Source: GCA-2746235 sp049609225 (GTDB lineage Bacteria > Planctomycetota > UBA1135). From it: a stretch of DNA of 44,973 bases. The translations under genes were made by a program, and so were the position numbers. The number at the start of each line of letters is the position of its first letter. Position 1 is the first letter of the stretch. The notes beneath the pieces were generated by a model, which ran no database searches, was not told where the DNA came from, and saw nothing but the letters and a program-made list of their open reading frames with translations. Positions 1 to 9,297 of the stretch are shown here, piece by piece. Where the stretch lies: positions 1 to 44,973 of the forward strand of contig JBMYYH010000012.1 of NCBI GenBank assembly GCA_049609225.1, in the 5' to 3' direction.

Positions 1-1
1 T

Positions 2-748
2 TTTCCGGGGCTTCCGGCCTCACTTGGATTCCGTCATGTCTTCGGAGGACGCGCTGAAGACGAGCGCGGCAATCTCGCCTTGAGTGGCGGACGGGATCTG
101 GAAGCCGCTCTGCAAACGCGCGACGCCTGGTCGCAGTATCTGCAGGTCAACCCAGAGCATTGGGTGGTCGGTGGTCAGATGCATACCGCGCATGTCGCCA
201 TCGTCGGCGAAGCGGAGCGCGGACGTGGAGCACGCGATCCAGAGACTACTTTGCCGCAGACGGATGGTTTATTGACCACAACGCCGGGCCTGCCGCTTTA
301 CGTCGCAGTGGCGGACTGCAGTGCGGTGCTGTTGCATGCCCCAGGCATGTTGGCGGTGATACATGGCGGTTGGCGTGGCCTGGTCGGTGGCATCCTCGAC
401 GTCGCGCTGGGGGAGATGGCCAAACTTGGCGCAGACATCTCCCAAACTCATGCCGGCATTGCGCCATGCATCGCAGCGGAGTCTTATGAAGTCGGGCCCG
501 AAGTCGGCGATTTTGCGCCCGACATCGCACGGTTCCGTGGACGCGACGATCGTTGGCAAGTCGACATCGGTTGTTGGGCACGCGCTTGCCTGTTGGAAGC
601 GGGGGTGCCGCGCCAACAGACCTACTTGGCGGGCATCGATACCGGCACCGATCTGCGCTGCTTCAGCCACCGACGCCAGGGCGTCGGGGCTGGGCGCAAC
701 GGCTTGATCGCGGTGCTTGACGCACCGAACGGATCCGAGTTCGCTTAA
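2..748 (+). CDS. pgeF: PgeF/YfiH-family polyphenol oxidase-like protein, 5' end cut by window
   Basis: The reading frame is open from base 2, so the true start lies before the window. A TTG at 80 is unlikely to be the start, because the in-frame residues before it (GFRHVFGGRAEDERGNLAL) look like the conserved N-terminus of this family. Visible family motifs are VADCSAVLLHAPG, the HGGWRG loop (equivalent to the usual HAGWRG), GIAPCIAAESYEVG, and a final CFSHRRQGVGAGRNG. The Cys and His in these motifs are the zinc site of the family. Members act in the cytoplasm as purine nucleoside phosphorylase/adenosine deaminase-like enzymes, and E. coli PgeF is linked to peptidoglycan editing. Which activity applies here cannot be told. 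The stop codon overlaps that of the opposing protease gene by four bases. Confidence 0.9.
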   Translation, partial: FPGLPASLGFRHVFGGRAEDERGNLALSGGRDLEAALQTRDAWSQYLQVNPEHWVVGGQMHTAHVAIVGEAERGRGARDPETTLPQTDGLLTTTPGLPLYVAVADCSAVLLHAPGMLAVIHGGWRGLVGGILDVALGEMAKLGADISQTHAGIAPCIAAESYEVGPEVGDFAPDIARFRGRDDRWQVDIGCWARACLLEAGVPRQQTYLAGIDTGTDLRCFSHRRQGVGAGRNGLIAVLDAPNGSEFA

Positions 749-3003
749 CGTCGGGCGATCAAGTCGGCGTACTCAGGAATCTTCTCGACGGTCAACGGCG
801 AACCTTCCAGCACGGCACGAATGGCTTCGCGCAACTGCGGATCCTCGACGTAGTCACCGGCGAATCCGTTGCCGGGGAAGACCTTGCCGCGTGCATCGGA
901 AACCACCGCACGAAGCTGACGGCGCACCCAACGACGCACTTCCTGTGGCTCCAACTCGGTATCGAGACCTTCATAGAACTCAATCCATCCGGGATACTTG
1001 GAGACATCGCGGTTGTCGTTGATGGCCAGGCCGACCGCGAGGTCGTGGTCTGCATCGTAGATGCCCTGGGCGAAGGGGCGGAAGGGATCGTCTTCCATCA
1101 GGCGCGTCAGTTCACGCACTACGGCGTATTCCATCTCCGGGAACTCGACCTCACGGTCGGGCTCGACACCACCTGGATCGGTCACGCGGCCATCGTGGTC
1201 ACGCTGCTTATGAATGGTCGAACCATCCGGCAGGTAGTAGTACGCGATGGTCAGCTTGACGCGACCGCCGTAGTCGAACTTGCCGTTGTTATTGCGGTCC
1301 TCGTACTCCTCCCATTCATCGTAGACACCATTGCGCGGCATGTCGCGCGACTGACCGGTATCGCGGAAGCGCTCATCATGTTCGCTATCCAAGGTGTAGA
1401 CATTCTGCACCGAACCCTTGCCGTGGGTGCGCTGTCCGACGGTGACCGCGCGACCATGCACCGACAGGGCACCAGCAACAATCTCGGAAGCCGAGGCGGA
1501 GTACTCATTCACCAAGATGGCGAGAGGAATATCCTCCGGCACCAAAGCACGCGCGCGAGTCTTGTAAGTTTCATCCGCACCGGAACGTGGACGCGTGGTC
1601 ACGACCACCTTGTCCTTCGGCAGGAAGACATCGCAGATCTGCACGGCCTCGGTCAGATAACCACCACCGTTGTTGCGCAGGTCCAAGACCACGCCGTTCA
1701 ACTCGCCTTCATCCATGGCATCGGCGATCGCGCCCACCAAGGTGCGTGCGACATCTTCCGAGAAGCCGATCAACTCCATGTAAAGGATGCCACCAGGCAG
1801 GAGTTCGGTCTGGAGGGTGGGAAGGTTGATGCGGTCGCGGATGACCGGAATGTCCTTCGGCTCCGCCCAACCAGGGCGATAAACCTCGAGCAGCACCTCG
1901 GTGCCAGGTTCGCCTTTCAGACGCTTGATGATGTCGGCATCGGGTTGGTCGATGGTCGACCAACCATCCACGGCGAAGATCTTGTCGCCGGACAACAATC
2001 CCGCGGCATAAGCCGGACCGCTGTAGATCGGACGCAAGATGGTGAAGACATTGTCCACCGTGTTGACGTAGGCGCCGATGCCGCCATAAGCCTGCTTCAT
2101 GTCGAAGATGAACTCGCCGTACTCGGTACCACTGAAGTAGGTGGAGTGCGGATCCAGCAGACGCAACATGCCGTCGGCCGCAGCGTTGAGCAGTTCCTCA
2201 TCGGTGTACTTCTCACCTTCCATGTGCTGACTGCGCACGCGCAACAGCATCTCCTGCATGCCAGCGAAGGTGCCGTCTTCAATCGCGATCGTCTGCCCGA
2301 CGCCTTCCGAGGCATTCAGTTTCTGCAGAGCCTCAATCTTGCTGCGGAAACGCGCTTGTTGCGCGACTTGATCAAGCAGGGTTTGAGCAAGGATGGCATC
2401 CTCGCCAATGCCTTCCGCCAACTGCTCCAGGATGGCGACTTCTTCGCCGCCCAAGGCCGAACCACTGCGGCCCAAGGCGATCACGGCCTTATCACGCAAT
2501 CCCTGATCTTCACTCCACAAAACGCTGCGCAGGTTGCGCAAAGCCGCGCGACGCTGGGCACCACCGCCGGTACGGAACAAGGTGTATTGCGCTTCGGTCC
2601 AGAGTGCGGGCGCTTCTTCGGCGATGATGTCGGAAACCCGCACCGCCAAGGCACCTTGAATCTCTTCCATGTCATGGAAGGCCGGCAGACGCAAGGTTTG
2701 CAACACGGCAAAGCTGCGATCGAGGTCGGTTTCGTCGAGCAGTTCGACCAGACGTTCCACCCCCTGGGGCTCCGGTGCCCAAGCTTGCATACGTGCAAAC
2801 AGGAGCAAGGCTTGGCCTTCGGAACTGGCGACCTTGAGGTCAAGTTCCGGGTACTGGTCTTCGGTCAAATCCTCTGCATTGGCATCCGCCAAACGCAGGA
2901 CTTGAGCAGGGGAGACCTCAGCGGCCTGTGTGGCCAGACTCTCGAGGTCGACGGACGGCTCCTGTTGCGGAGCCGCGAGCAAAAGAAGGGCGAGGATTTT
3001 CAT
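745..3003 (-). CDS. Secreted S41-family C-terminal processing protease (CtpA/Prc-like)
   Basis: A 752-residue carboxy-terminal processing peptidase. It begins with a short hydrophobic signal (MKILALLLLAA), so it should be exported. Residues about 20-230 are a helical region with no motif I recognise, possibly HEAT-like. A PDZ domain lies around 305-390 (YGGIGAYV, GLLSGDKI). The peptidase core follows: GVVLDLRNNGGGY at about 437-449, the Ser loop YSASASEIVAGAL and THGKGSVQ. By alignment to E. coli Prc and plant D1 protease, whose Ser-Lys dyad is 25 residues apart, the dyad is Ser504/Lys529. After the Lys the domain carries a roughly 40-residue insert containing an EF-hand-like loop, DRNNNGKFD at 569-577. 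Such enzymes trim or degrade periplasmic proteins from the C-terminus; the substrate is unknown. It is divergent from moaC with a 73-bp gap. Confidence 0.92.
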   Translation of the reverse strand: MKILALLLLAAPQQEPSVDLESLATQAAEVSPAQVLRLADANAEDLTEDQYPELDLKVASSEGQALLLFARMQAWAPEPQGVERLVELLDETDLDRSFAVLQTLRLPAFHDMEEIQGALAVRVSDIIAEEAPALWTEAQYTLFRTGGGAQRRAALRNLRSVLWSEDQGLRDKAVIALGRSGSALGGEEVAILEQLAEGIGEDAILAQTLLDQVAQQARFRSKIEALQKLNASEGVGQTIAIEDGTFAGMQEMLLRVRSQHMEGEKYTDEELLNAAADGMLRLLDPHSTYFSGTEYGEFIFDMKQAYGGIGAYVNTVDNVFTILRPIYSGPAYAAGLLSGDKIFAVDGWSTIDQPDADIIKRLKGEPGTEVLLEVYRPGWAEPKDIPVIRDRINLPTLQTELLPGGILYMELIGFSEDVARTLVGAIADAMDEGELNGVVLDLRNNGGGYLTEAVQICDVFLPKDKVVVTTRPRSGADETYKTRARALVPEDIPLAILVNEYSASASEIVAGALSVHGRAVTVGQRTHGKGSVQNVYTLDSEHDERFRDTGQSRDMPRNGVYDEWEEYEDRNNNGKFDYGGRVKLTIAYYYLPDGSTIHKQRDHDGRVTDPGGVEPDREVEFPEMEYAVVRELTRLMEDDPFRPFAQGIYDADHDLAVGLAINDNRDVSKYPGWIEFYEGLDTELEPQEVRRWVRRQLRAVVSDARGKVFPGNGFAGDYVEDPQLREAIRAVLEGSPLTVEKIPEYADLIARR

Positions 3004-3076
3004 GCAGTCGTAAGGACTCTCTTAGGGTAGCGTATAGCACCCTTTCCACGCGACACTACGCACAATCCCAGTTTCG

Positions 3077-3601
3077 ATGAGCGATAACCTACCGCTTTCC
3101 CATCTCGAGGAAGATGGGGGCTCCCGCATGGTAGATGTGGGCGCAAAGCCCATCACCCGACGCACTGCCGAGGCGGAGGCCGTCGTGCGGTACCCACAGG
3201 AAGCCTACGACCTGGTTCTGGCGGGGAAGGTACCCAAAGGGGGCATTGTCGAGCCCGCGCGGGTTGCTGGCATTCTGGCTGCCAAAAAGACGTCCGAGTT
3301 GATTCCGATGTGCCATGGATTAGCTTTGGATGTGGTTCAGGTCCACGTCGATCCCCTCGAGGATGGCTCCCCAGGCCTACGCGTGCGCTGCAGCGTGGCG
3401 ATGGAGGGCCGAACCGGGGTCGAAATGGAGGCGAGCTGCACCGGGCCCACCGGGGTGGAGATGGAGGCCATGGTGGGGGCCGCGATGGCGGCACTCACCC
3501 TTTACGACATGACCAAAGCCCTAGATAAGGGCATCGTGTTGGAGAATGTGCGGTTGCTGGAGAAAACGGGCGGAAAATCCGGCAGGTGGAAGGCACAATA
3601 G
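3077..3601 (+). CDS. moaC: Cyclic pyranopterin monophosphate synthase MoaC
   Basis: MoaC converts the cyclic GTP intermediate made by MoaA into cyclic pyranopterin monophosphate in molybdenum cofactor synthesis. Landmarks are MVDVGAKPITRRTAEAEA near the N-terminus, AAKKTSELIPMCHGLAL (the active-site His of the usual LIPLCHPLPL; Pro is Gly here), the catalytic-Glu strand GVEMEA, LYDMTKALDKG (catalytic Asp and Lys) and the C-terminal GGKSGRW. At 174 residues it is slightly long, partly because GVEMEA occurs twice, 12 codons apart, through an in-frame 36-bp duplication. No other moa gene is in the window, so MoaA, MoaD and MoaE must be elsewhere. The ATG at 3077 has no clear Shine-Dalgarno sequence but gives the expected N-terminus. 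accB follows 50 bp downstream in the same direction. Confidence 0.95.
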   Translation: MSDNLPLSHLEEDGGSRMVDVGAKPITRRTAEAEAVVRYPQEAYDLVLAGKVPKGGIVEPARVAGILAAKKTSELIPMCHGLALDVVQVHVDPLEDGSPGLRVRCSVAMEGRTGVEMEASCTGPTGVEMEAMVGAAMAALTLYDMTKALDKGIVLENVRLLEKTGGKSGRWKAQ

Positions 3602-3640
3602 GTCCCCTTGGTCCGGGAGACCCCCCGGCCCGTCCCCTTG
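3602..3640 (+). other. moaC-accB intercistronic hairpin between direct repeats
   Basis: The 9-mer GTCCCCTTG occurs at 3602-3610 and again at 3632-3640. Between the copies lies a perfect 5-bp stem, CCGGG (3613-3617) with CCCGG (3624-3628). There is no U-run, so it is not a standard terminator. It sits just upstream of the accB ribosome binding site and could affect accB translation or mRNA processing; that is inference. Confidence 0.35.
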
Positions 3641-3651
3641 AGGAGACCGAA

Positions 3652-4122
3652 GTGGACCTGAAGATCGTTCAAGACCTGCTCGCACTGATGCAACAAGGAG
3701 AGCTCACCGAGCTCCATGTCGTACAGGGCGAGACCGAAATCCGCCTGTCCCGCCAGAATGAAGGCGGTAACCCACAGGTGGTTTATGCCGCCCCGCAGAC
3801 GGCCGCTGCGCCAGCACCCGCACCGGTTGCGGCACCTGCTGCAGCTCCAGCCGCCGCGCCGGCTCCAGCCGCACCGGCCGAACCGGAAGGGGAGCTGTTC
3901 CGCTCTCCCATGGTGGGCACTTACTACAGCAAGCCCGATCCGGATTCCCCGTCCTACGTGTCGGTCGGCGACAGTGTCTCCGACGACTCCGTGCTCTGCA
4001 TCCTCGAAGCGATGAAGGTCTTCAACGAGATCAAGGCCGAGATGTCCGGCACCATCGTCGAGATCCTGGTCAAAGATGGCGAAGCCGTCGAATACGACCA
4101 GCCGATGTTCCGCATCAAGTAG
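3652..4122 (+). CDS. accB: Biotin carboxyl carrier protein of acetyl-CoA carboxylase
   Basis: AccB carries the biotin that AccC carboxylates and the carboxyltransferase uses to make malonyl-CoA, the first committed step of fatty acid synthesis. I chose the GTG at 3652 over the ATG at 3586 inside moaC. It has AGGAG at 3641-3645 with 6 bases of spacing, and the protein then begins VDLKIVQDLLALMQQGELTELHV (split here as the usual AccB opening helix), giving 156 residues. Residues 1-40 are the N-terminal domain, 45-80 an Ala/Pro linker, and 82-156 the biotinyl domain. The biotinylated Lys is K122 in LEAMKVFNEI, with Val where most family members have Met after the Lys. accC starts 4 bp after the stop, so the two are surely co-translated partners. 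Confidence 0.96.
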   Translation: MDLKIVQDLLALMQQGELTELHVVQGETEIRLSRQNEGGNPQVVYAAPQTAAAPAPAPVAAPAAAPAAAPAPAAPAEPEGELFRSPMVGTYYSKPDPDSPSYVSVGDSVSDDSVLCILEAMKVFNEIKAEMSGTIVEILVKDGEAVEYDQPMFRIK

Positions 4123-4126
4123 CACC

Positions 4127-5476
4127 ATGTTCCAACGGATCCTGGTTGCCAACCGCGGCGAGATCGCGTTGCGCGTCATTCGTGCTGCCCATGACCTCGG
4201 TATCGAAGTCGTGGCGGTCTATAGCGAAGCGGATCGCGGCGCCCCGTACCTGGACTTTGCCGACGATGCAGTTTGCATCGGCCCGGCGCCAAGTGCGCAG
4301 TCCTACCTCAACATCCCGGCGATCATTGCGGCCGCCGAGATCACCAATGTCGAGGCCATCCATCCTGGTTATGGATTCCTGGCCGAGAACGCGCATTTCG
4401 CCGAGGTCTGTGATTCCTGCGATCTGAAGTTCATTGGCCCATCCCCGGAGGTGATCGATTCCTGCGGTGATAAGTCGAAGGCGAAGACCACGGCGACCAA
4501 TGCAGGTGTACCCGTGGTTCCAGGTTCCGCCGGTGCCGTCAAGGATGCGGAGGAAGGTGCCTTGATTGCGGAGAAGATCGGTTATCCGGTCATGATCAAG
4601 GCCGCAGCTGGTGGTGGAGGACGCGGTATGCGTCTGGCCGCCGATGCAGGTGTCTTCCATGCCTGCTTCAACCAAGCGCAGCAGGAAGCCATGGCTGCGT
4701 TCAACAGTGACAAGGTCTACGTCGAGAAGTTCGTCGTCGATCCGCGTCACGTGGAAGTGCAGATCCTTGCCGGAGCGGATGGCGAAGTGGTGTACATGGG
4801 CGAGCGCGACTGCTCGATCCAGCGCCGTCACCAGAAGCTCATCGAGGAATCGCCTTCGCCCGTCACCACGCCGGACATCCGTCGGCGCATGGGAGAGGCC
4901 GCCGTGGCTTTCGCCAAGGCTGCGGGGTATGTCAACGCTGGCACGGTGGAGTTCCTGCTCGACGCCAACGGCGACTTCTACTTCATCGAATTGAATGCAC
5001 GGATTCAGGTGGAGCATTGCGTCACCGAAGCCGTTACTGGAATCGACCTCGTGCAATGGCAGATTCGCGTGGCAGCCGGGGAGAACCTCGACTTCACGCA
5101 GGATGATGTCAATCTCAATGGTCACGCCATCGAATTCCGCATCAACGCCGAGAACCCGGAGCGTAACTTCGCCCCGAGTCCCGGCCGCATCGACAAGCTC
5201 TTCCTTCCCGGCGGTCCTGGAATCCGTCTCGATTCCCACATCGCTGCCGGTTACACCATCCCACGCCACTACGACTCCATGGTCGCGAAACTCATCGTCC
5301 ATGGGCACGACCGCGCCGATGCCTTGCGCATCGCCAAACGTGCCTTGCATGAGGTGCGTGTCGAAGGTCCAGGCTTGGCCACTACCGTGCCACTCCATCA
5401 ACGCATCATTGCCGCACCGGACTTCGTCGAAGGACGCATCGATACCGGTTGGCTGGAGCGTTTCCTAGATTCCTGA
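4127..5476 (+). CDS. accC: Biotin carboxylase subunit of acetyl-CoA carboxylase
   Basis: AccC carboxylates biotin on AccB using ATP and bicarbonate. The 449-residue length matches the family. It starts MFQRILVANRGEIALRV, the canonical opening, so ATG 4127 is preferred to the earlier in-frame ATG inside accB. It contains AIHPGYGFLAEN, the ATP-grasp glycine loop AAAGGGGRGMR, MGERDCSIQRRHQKLIEE, and FIELNARIQVEH. In the normally strict EHPVTE segment the Pro is replaced by Cys (C298, EHCVTE). The C-terminal biotin carboxylase domain is present (EFRINAENP, FAPSPGRI). The carboxyltransferase genes accA and accD are not in the window. The next gene starts 2 bp after the stop, linking acetyl-CoA carboxylase genes to sugar nucleotide genes in one likely transcript. 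Confidence 0.97.
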   Translation: MFQRILVANRGEIALRVIRAAHDLGIEVVAVYSEADRGAPYLDFADDAVCIGPAPSAQSYLNIPAIIAAAEITNVEAIHPGYGFLAENAHFAEVCDSCDLKFIGPSPEVIDSCGDKSKAKTTATNAGVPVVPGSAGAVKDAEEGALIAEKIGYPVMIKAAAGGGGRGMRLAADAGVFHACFNQAQQEAMAAFNSDKVYVEKFVVDPRHVEVQILAGADGEVVYMGERDCSIQRRHQKLIEESPSPVTTPDIRRRMGEAAVAFAKAAGYVNAGTVEFLLDANGDFYFIELNARIQVEHCVTEAVTGIDLVQWQIRVAAGENLDFTQDDVNLNGHAIEFRINAENPERNFAPSPGRIDKLFLPGGPGIRLDSHIAAGYTIPRHYDSMVAKLIVHGHDRADALRIAKRALHEVRVEGPGLATTVPLHQRIIAAPDFVEGRIDTGWLERFLDS

Positions 5477-5478
5477 AC

Positions 5479-6429
<951 letters not shown>

Positions 6430-8280
6430 ATGTGTGGCATCGTCGCAGCAGTCGCCGCCCAGGGGGATGTCCGCGCCGACGTACTCAAGGGCCTGAAGAC
6501 TCTTGAATATCGTGGCTATGATTCCGCCGGCATGGCGGTGTTCGCTCCGGATGGTTTGGAAGTGCGTCGCAAGATGGGCAAGATCGCCAATCTCGAGGCG
6601 GAACTGGAAAGCAATGAACTGCCGGCTTCAAGCACGGCCATCGCGCATACGCGTTGGGCCACTCATGGTGCTCCAGCCGATCGCAATGCCCACCCGCATG
6701 TCGATGACCAACAGCGCATCGTGGTGGTGCATAACGGCATCATCGAGAACTATCTCGATCTGCGCGCGCAACTCAGTGAGATCGGCCATGAGTTCCATTC
6801 CGATACCGACACCGAAGTCCTCGCCAACCTGATCGCCTACTACCGTAAGGAATGCAGCGATCTGCATGAGGCCGTGCGCAAGGCCTTGGCCAAGGTCGAT
6901 GGTGCTTATGGATTGGTGGTGATGTCGGCCGACGATCCCGGACAGCTCATCGCCGCACGCCTGGATTCTCCCTTGGTGGTTGGAGTCAGTCCGGAAGGCA
7001 GTTTCGCAGCCAGCGACATGCCGGCCTTGCTGCACATGACCCGCGACTTCCTGGTGTTGGAGAACCGCGAGACCGCAGTCCTCACGCCAACTTCGCAGCA
7101 GCTCTTCGACGTCGATGGCAACCCCATCGAACGCGAGATGATGCACTGCGACTGGACTCCCGAACAGGCGGAGCGCGGTGGTTATCCGCATTTCATGTTG
7201 AAGGAGATCTACGAGCAGCCTGATGTGCTCGCTCGCACCGCCTTCGATCGTTTCCACGACGTCGATGGCGATGTGGAATTCGAAGACAGCTTCCGCCTCA
7301 GTGATGCCGAGCTTTCCGGCTTCGCGCGTCTGCGCTTCATGGCGATGGGCACTTCCCTGCACGCCGCGCAGTTGGGGCAGAAGATGCTCGGACAACTGGC
7401 GCGTCTGCCGGGGGAAACCTTGAATGCCAGTGAGTTCCTCTACAGCCCGGAGCTGGAAGAGGAGAATGCACTCACGGTGGTGGTCTCGCAGTCCGGCGAA
7501 ACCGCCGACACGCTCCGCGCCATGCGTGAGGTGCAACGTCGGGGCGGTCGTGTGTTGGGTATCTGCAATGTGCAAGGCAGCACCCTCGCCCGCGAAGCCG
7601 ACGACCTCATCCTGACCCACTGCGGTCCGGAGGTGGGGGTGGCGTCGACCAAGGCCTTCTTCGGTCAGGTCACGGCGCTGTACCTACTTGCGATTCGTTT
7701 CGGTCGCGCCCGCGGAGTTCTCGATGCCGCCGCTGGCCGTGGATTCTTGAAGGATCTGCGCGAACTGCGTCATCATCTCGACATCAGTTTCCGCGCCGAC
7801 AACCTGCTGACGATCCAGAAGGCCGCCGAGTACATGGCCGGCGTACGCAGCTGCCTGTTCCTCGGTCGTGCGTTACAGCATCCGGTGGCTTTGGAAGGTG
7901 CGCTCAAGCTGAAGGAGATCTCCTACATCCACGCCGAGGGTTATCCCGCCGGTGAGATGAAGCACGGTCCGATCGCCCTGATCGACGAGGACTTCCCCGT
8001 CATCGCCATCGCTACGCCGGGCATCACCTACGAGAAGATGTTGTCCAACATCCAAGAGGTGCGTGCGCGCGATGGCAAGGTCATCGCGATTGCCGCCGAT
8101 GGTGATACCAAGGTCGCGCAATCGGCCGACTTCGTGTTGTCGGTGCCCGATGTACCGGAACTCCTGTCGCCTTTGGTCACGATTGTGCCCCTGCAGTTGT
8201 TGTCTTATGAAGTCGCCCTGGCGCTTGGAAAGGACATCGACCAGCCGCGCAACCTCGCCAAGTCGGTCACGGTGGAGTAA
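6430..8280 (+). CDS. glmS: Glucosamine--fructose-6-phosphate aminotransferase (isomerizing)
   Basis: GlmS makes glucosamine-6-phosphate from fructose-6-phosphate and glutamine, entering the route to UDP-GlcNAc for peptidoglycan and other glycans. The 616-residue length is normal. The start MCGIVAAVAA places the nucleophile Cys2 after Met removal. The glutaminase domain (about 1-230) shows LEYRGYDSAGMAV and TRWATHGAP. Two SIS isomerase domains follow: SQSGETADTLRAM near 356-368, with CNVQGSTLAREAD, and later GRALQHPVALEGALKLKEISYIHAE (given by landmark ends) and AEGYPAGEMKHGPIALI. The C-terminus ends in LAKSVTVE as usual. The ATG abuts the upstream stop with no spacer and the next gene starts 6 bp after, so it is an internal operon gene. 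No glmS ribozyme is possible in such a packed junction. Confidence 0.97.
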   Translation: MCGIVAAVAAQGDVRADVLKGLKTLEYRGYDSAGMAVFAPDGLEVRRKMGKIANLEAELESNELPASSTAIAHTRWATHGAPADRNAHPHVDDQQRIVVVHNGIIENYLDLRAQLSEIGHEFHSDTDTEVLANLIAYYRKECSDLHEAVRKALAKVDGAYGLVVMSADDPGQLIAARLDSPLVVGVSPEGSFAASDMPALLHMTRDFLVLENRETAVLTPTSQQLFDVDGNPIEREMMHCDWTPEQAERGGYPHFMLKEIYEQPDVLARTAFDRFHDVDGDVEFEDSFRLSDAELSGFARLRFMAMGTSLHAAQLGQKMLGQLARLPGETLNASEFLYSPELEEENALTVVVSQSGETADTLRAMREVQRRGGRVLGICNVQGSTLAREADDLILTHCGPEVGVASTKAFFGQVTALYLLAIRFGRARGVLDAAAGRGFLKDLRELRHHLDISFRADNLLTIQKAAEYMAGVRSCLFLGRALQHPVALEGALKLKEISYIHAEGYPAGEMKHGPIALIDEDFPVIAIATPGITYEKMLSNIQEVRARDGKVIAIAADGDTKVAQSADFVLSVPDVPELLSPLVTIVPLQLLSYEVALALGKDIDQPRNLAKSVTVE

Positions 8281-8286
8281 ACCGCC

Positions 8287-9297
8287 ATGTCCGTCGGTTC
8301 CCTGCCCGAGAAGCCCTACCACCGTGTGCTCGTCACCGGTGCGGCGGGATTCATTGGCAGCACCCTGGTGGACGGTCTCCTTGCCGACGGCATCGAGGTG
8401 GTTGGGATCGATAACTTCGATCCGTATTACGATCCGGCGCGCAAGCATCGGAATCTAGAGGCCGCACATCGCGATGCACGTTTTCAGATGTTCGAGGGTG
8501 ACATTCTCGATCCACGTCTGATGCAACGCGTGTTCCGCGAGGGTCCCTTTGATGTCGTGGTGCACCTAGCTGCGAAGGCTGGAGTGCGCCCTTCGATCCT
8601 GGATCCGGATGCCTACTTCGCGGTCAATGTGCAGGGCACCGTGAACCTGTTGCATCTGCTCGGGGAAACCCCGAAGACGCGTTTCGTCATGGCATCGTCC
8701 TCGAGCGTCTATGGCAACTGCGCGGATGCTCCTTTCGGCGAAGGTCACGAGACCTCCAAACCGGTTTCGCCTTACGCCGCGAGCAAGAAGGCGGGTGAGG
8801 TCTTGGCGCACAGCTTCCATCAGCTTTATCGCATTCCGATGAGTCTGCTGCGTTTCTTCACGGTCTATGGACCTCGGCAACGCCCGGAAATGGCGATCGC
8901 CAAGTTCTTCGATCTCATCGGACGCGGCCAGAGCGTACCGATGTTCGGAGATGGCACCACGGCAAGGGATTACACCTTTGTCGACGACATCGTCGCAGGC
9001 ATCCGTCGGGCGATGGGCTGTTGTGCAGGCTTCGAAATCTACAACCTCGGCAACAGCAGTCCGGTCACGCTGTCTGAGATGATCGCGGCAGTCGGGCGCG
9101 CCGTCGGCAAGGAGCCGGTGATCGAACGTCTCGCCGATCAACCCGGCGACGTCACCCTGACCTGCGCCGATGTGCGCAAGGCTGCGGAGCACTTGGGTTA
9201 TGCACCCGAGACCTCGCTCGACCAAGGCCTGCAACGTTATCGCGCATGGATGCAGGCGGAAGGTCTTCTTCCTGAGCAACAGGAGAAAAGCGCATGA
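8287..9297 (+). CDS. UDP-glucuronate 4-epimerase-like SDR enzyme
   Basis: A 336-residue NAD-dependent epimerase. The glycine loop VTGAAGFIGSTLVDGL follows a short N-terminal extension. IDNFDPYYDPARKHRNL is the hallmark of UDP-glucuronate 4-epimerases such as LspL/CapI, and HLAAKAGVRPSI and ASSSSVYG agree. The catalytic Tyr-Lys pair is in YAASKKAGE, and RFFTVYGPRQRPEMAI is typical of this subgroup. The predicted reaction interconverts UDP-glucuronate and UDP-galacturonate. That uses the same precursor as the UDP-xylose synthase upstream, so the two probably branch UDP-glucuronate. Its stop overlaps the next ATG (ATGA at 9294), which implies translational coupling. Substrate choice in this family is set by few residues, so the exact sugar is moderately sure. 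Confidence 0.85.
   Translation: MSVGSLPEKPYHRVLVTGAAGFIGSTLVDGLLADGIEVVGIDNFDPYYDPARKHRNLEAAHRDARFQMFEGDILDPRLMQRVFREGPFDVVVHLAAKAGVRPSILDPDAYFAVNVQGTVNLLHLLGETPKTRFVMASSSSVYGNCADAPFGEGHETSKPVSPYAASKKAGEVLAHSFHQLYRIPMSLLRFFTVYGPRQRPEMAIAKFFDLIGRGQSVPMFGDGTTARDYTFVDDIVAGIRRAMGCCAGFEIYNLGNSSPVTLSEMIAAVGRAVGKEPVIERLADQPGDVTLTCADVRKAAEHLGYAPETSLDQGLQRYRAWMQAEGLLPEQQEKSA

Noticed and set aside
1045..3030. Long plus-strand open frame of 661 codons
   Set aside because: Antisense shadow of the S41 protease; no family motif, while the minus frame has full S41 motifs.
4115..5401. Long minus-strand open frame of 428 codons
   Set aside because: Shadow of accC caused by high G+C content; no recognisable domain.
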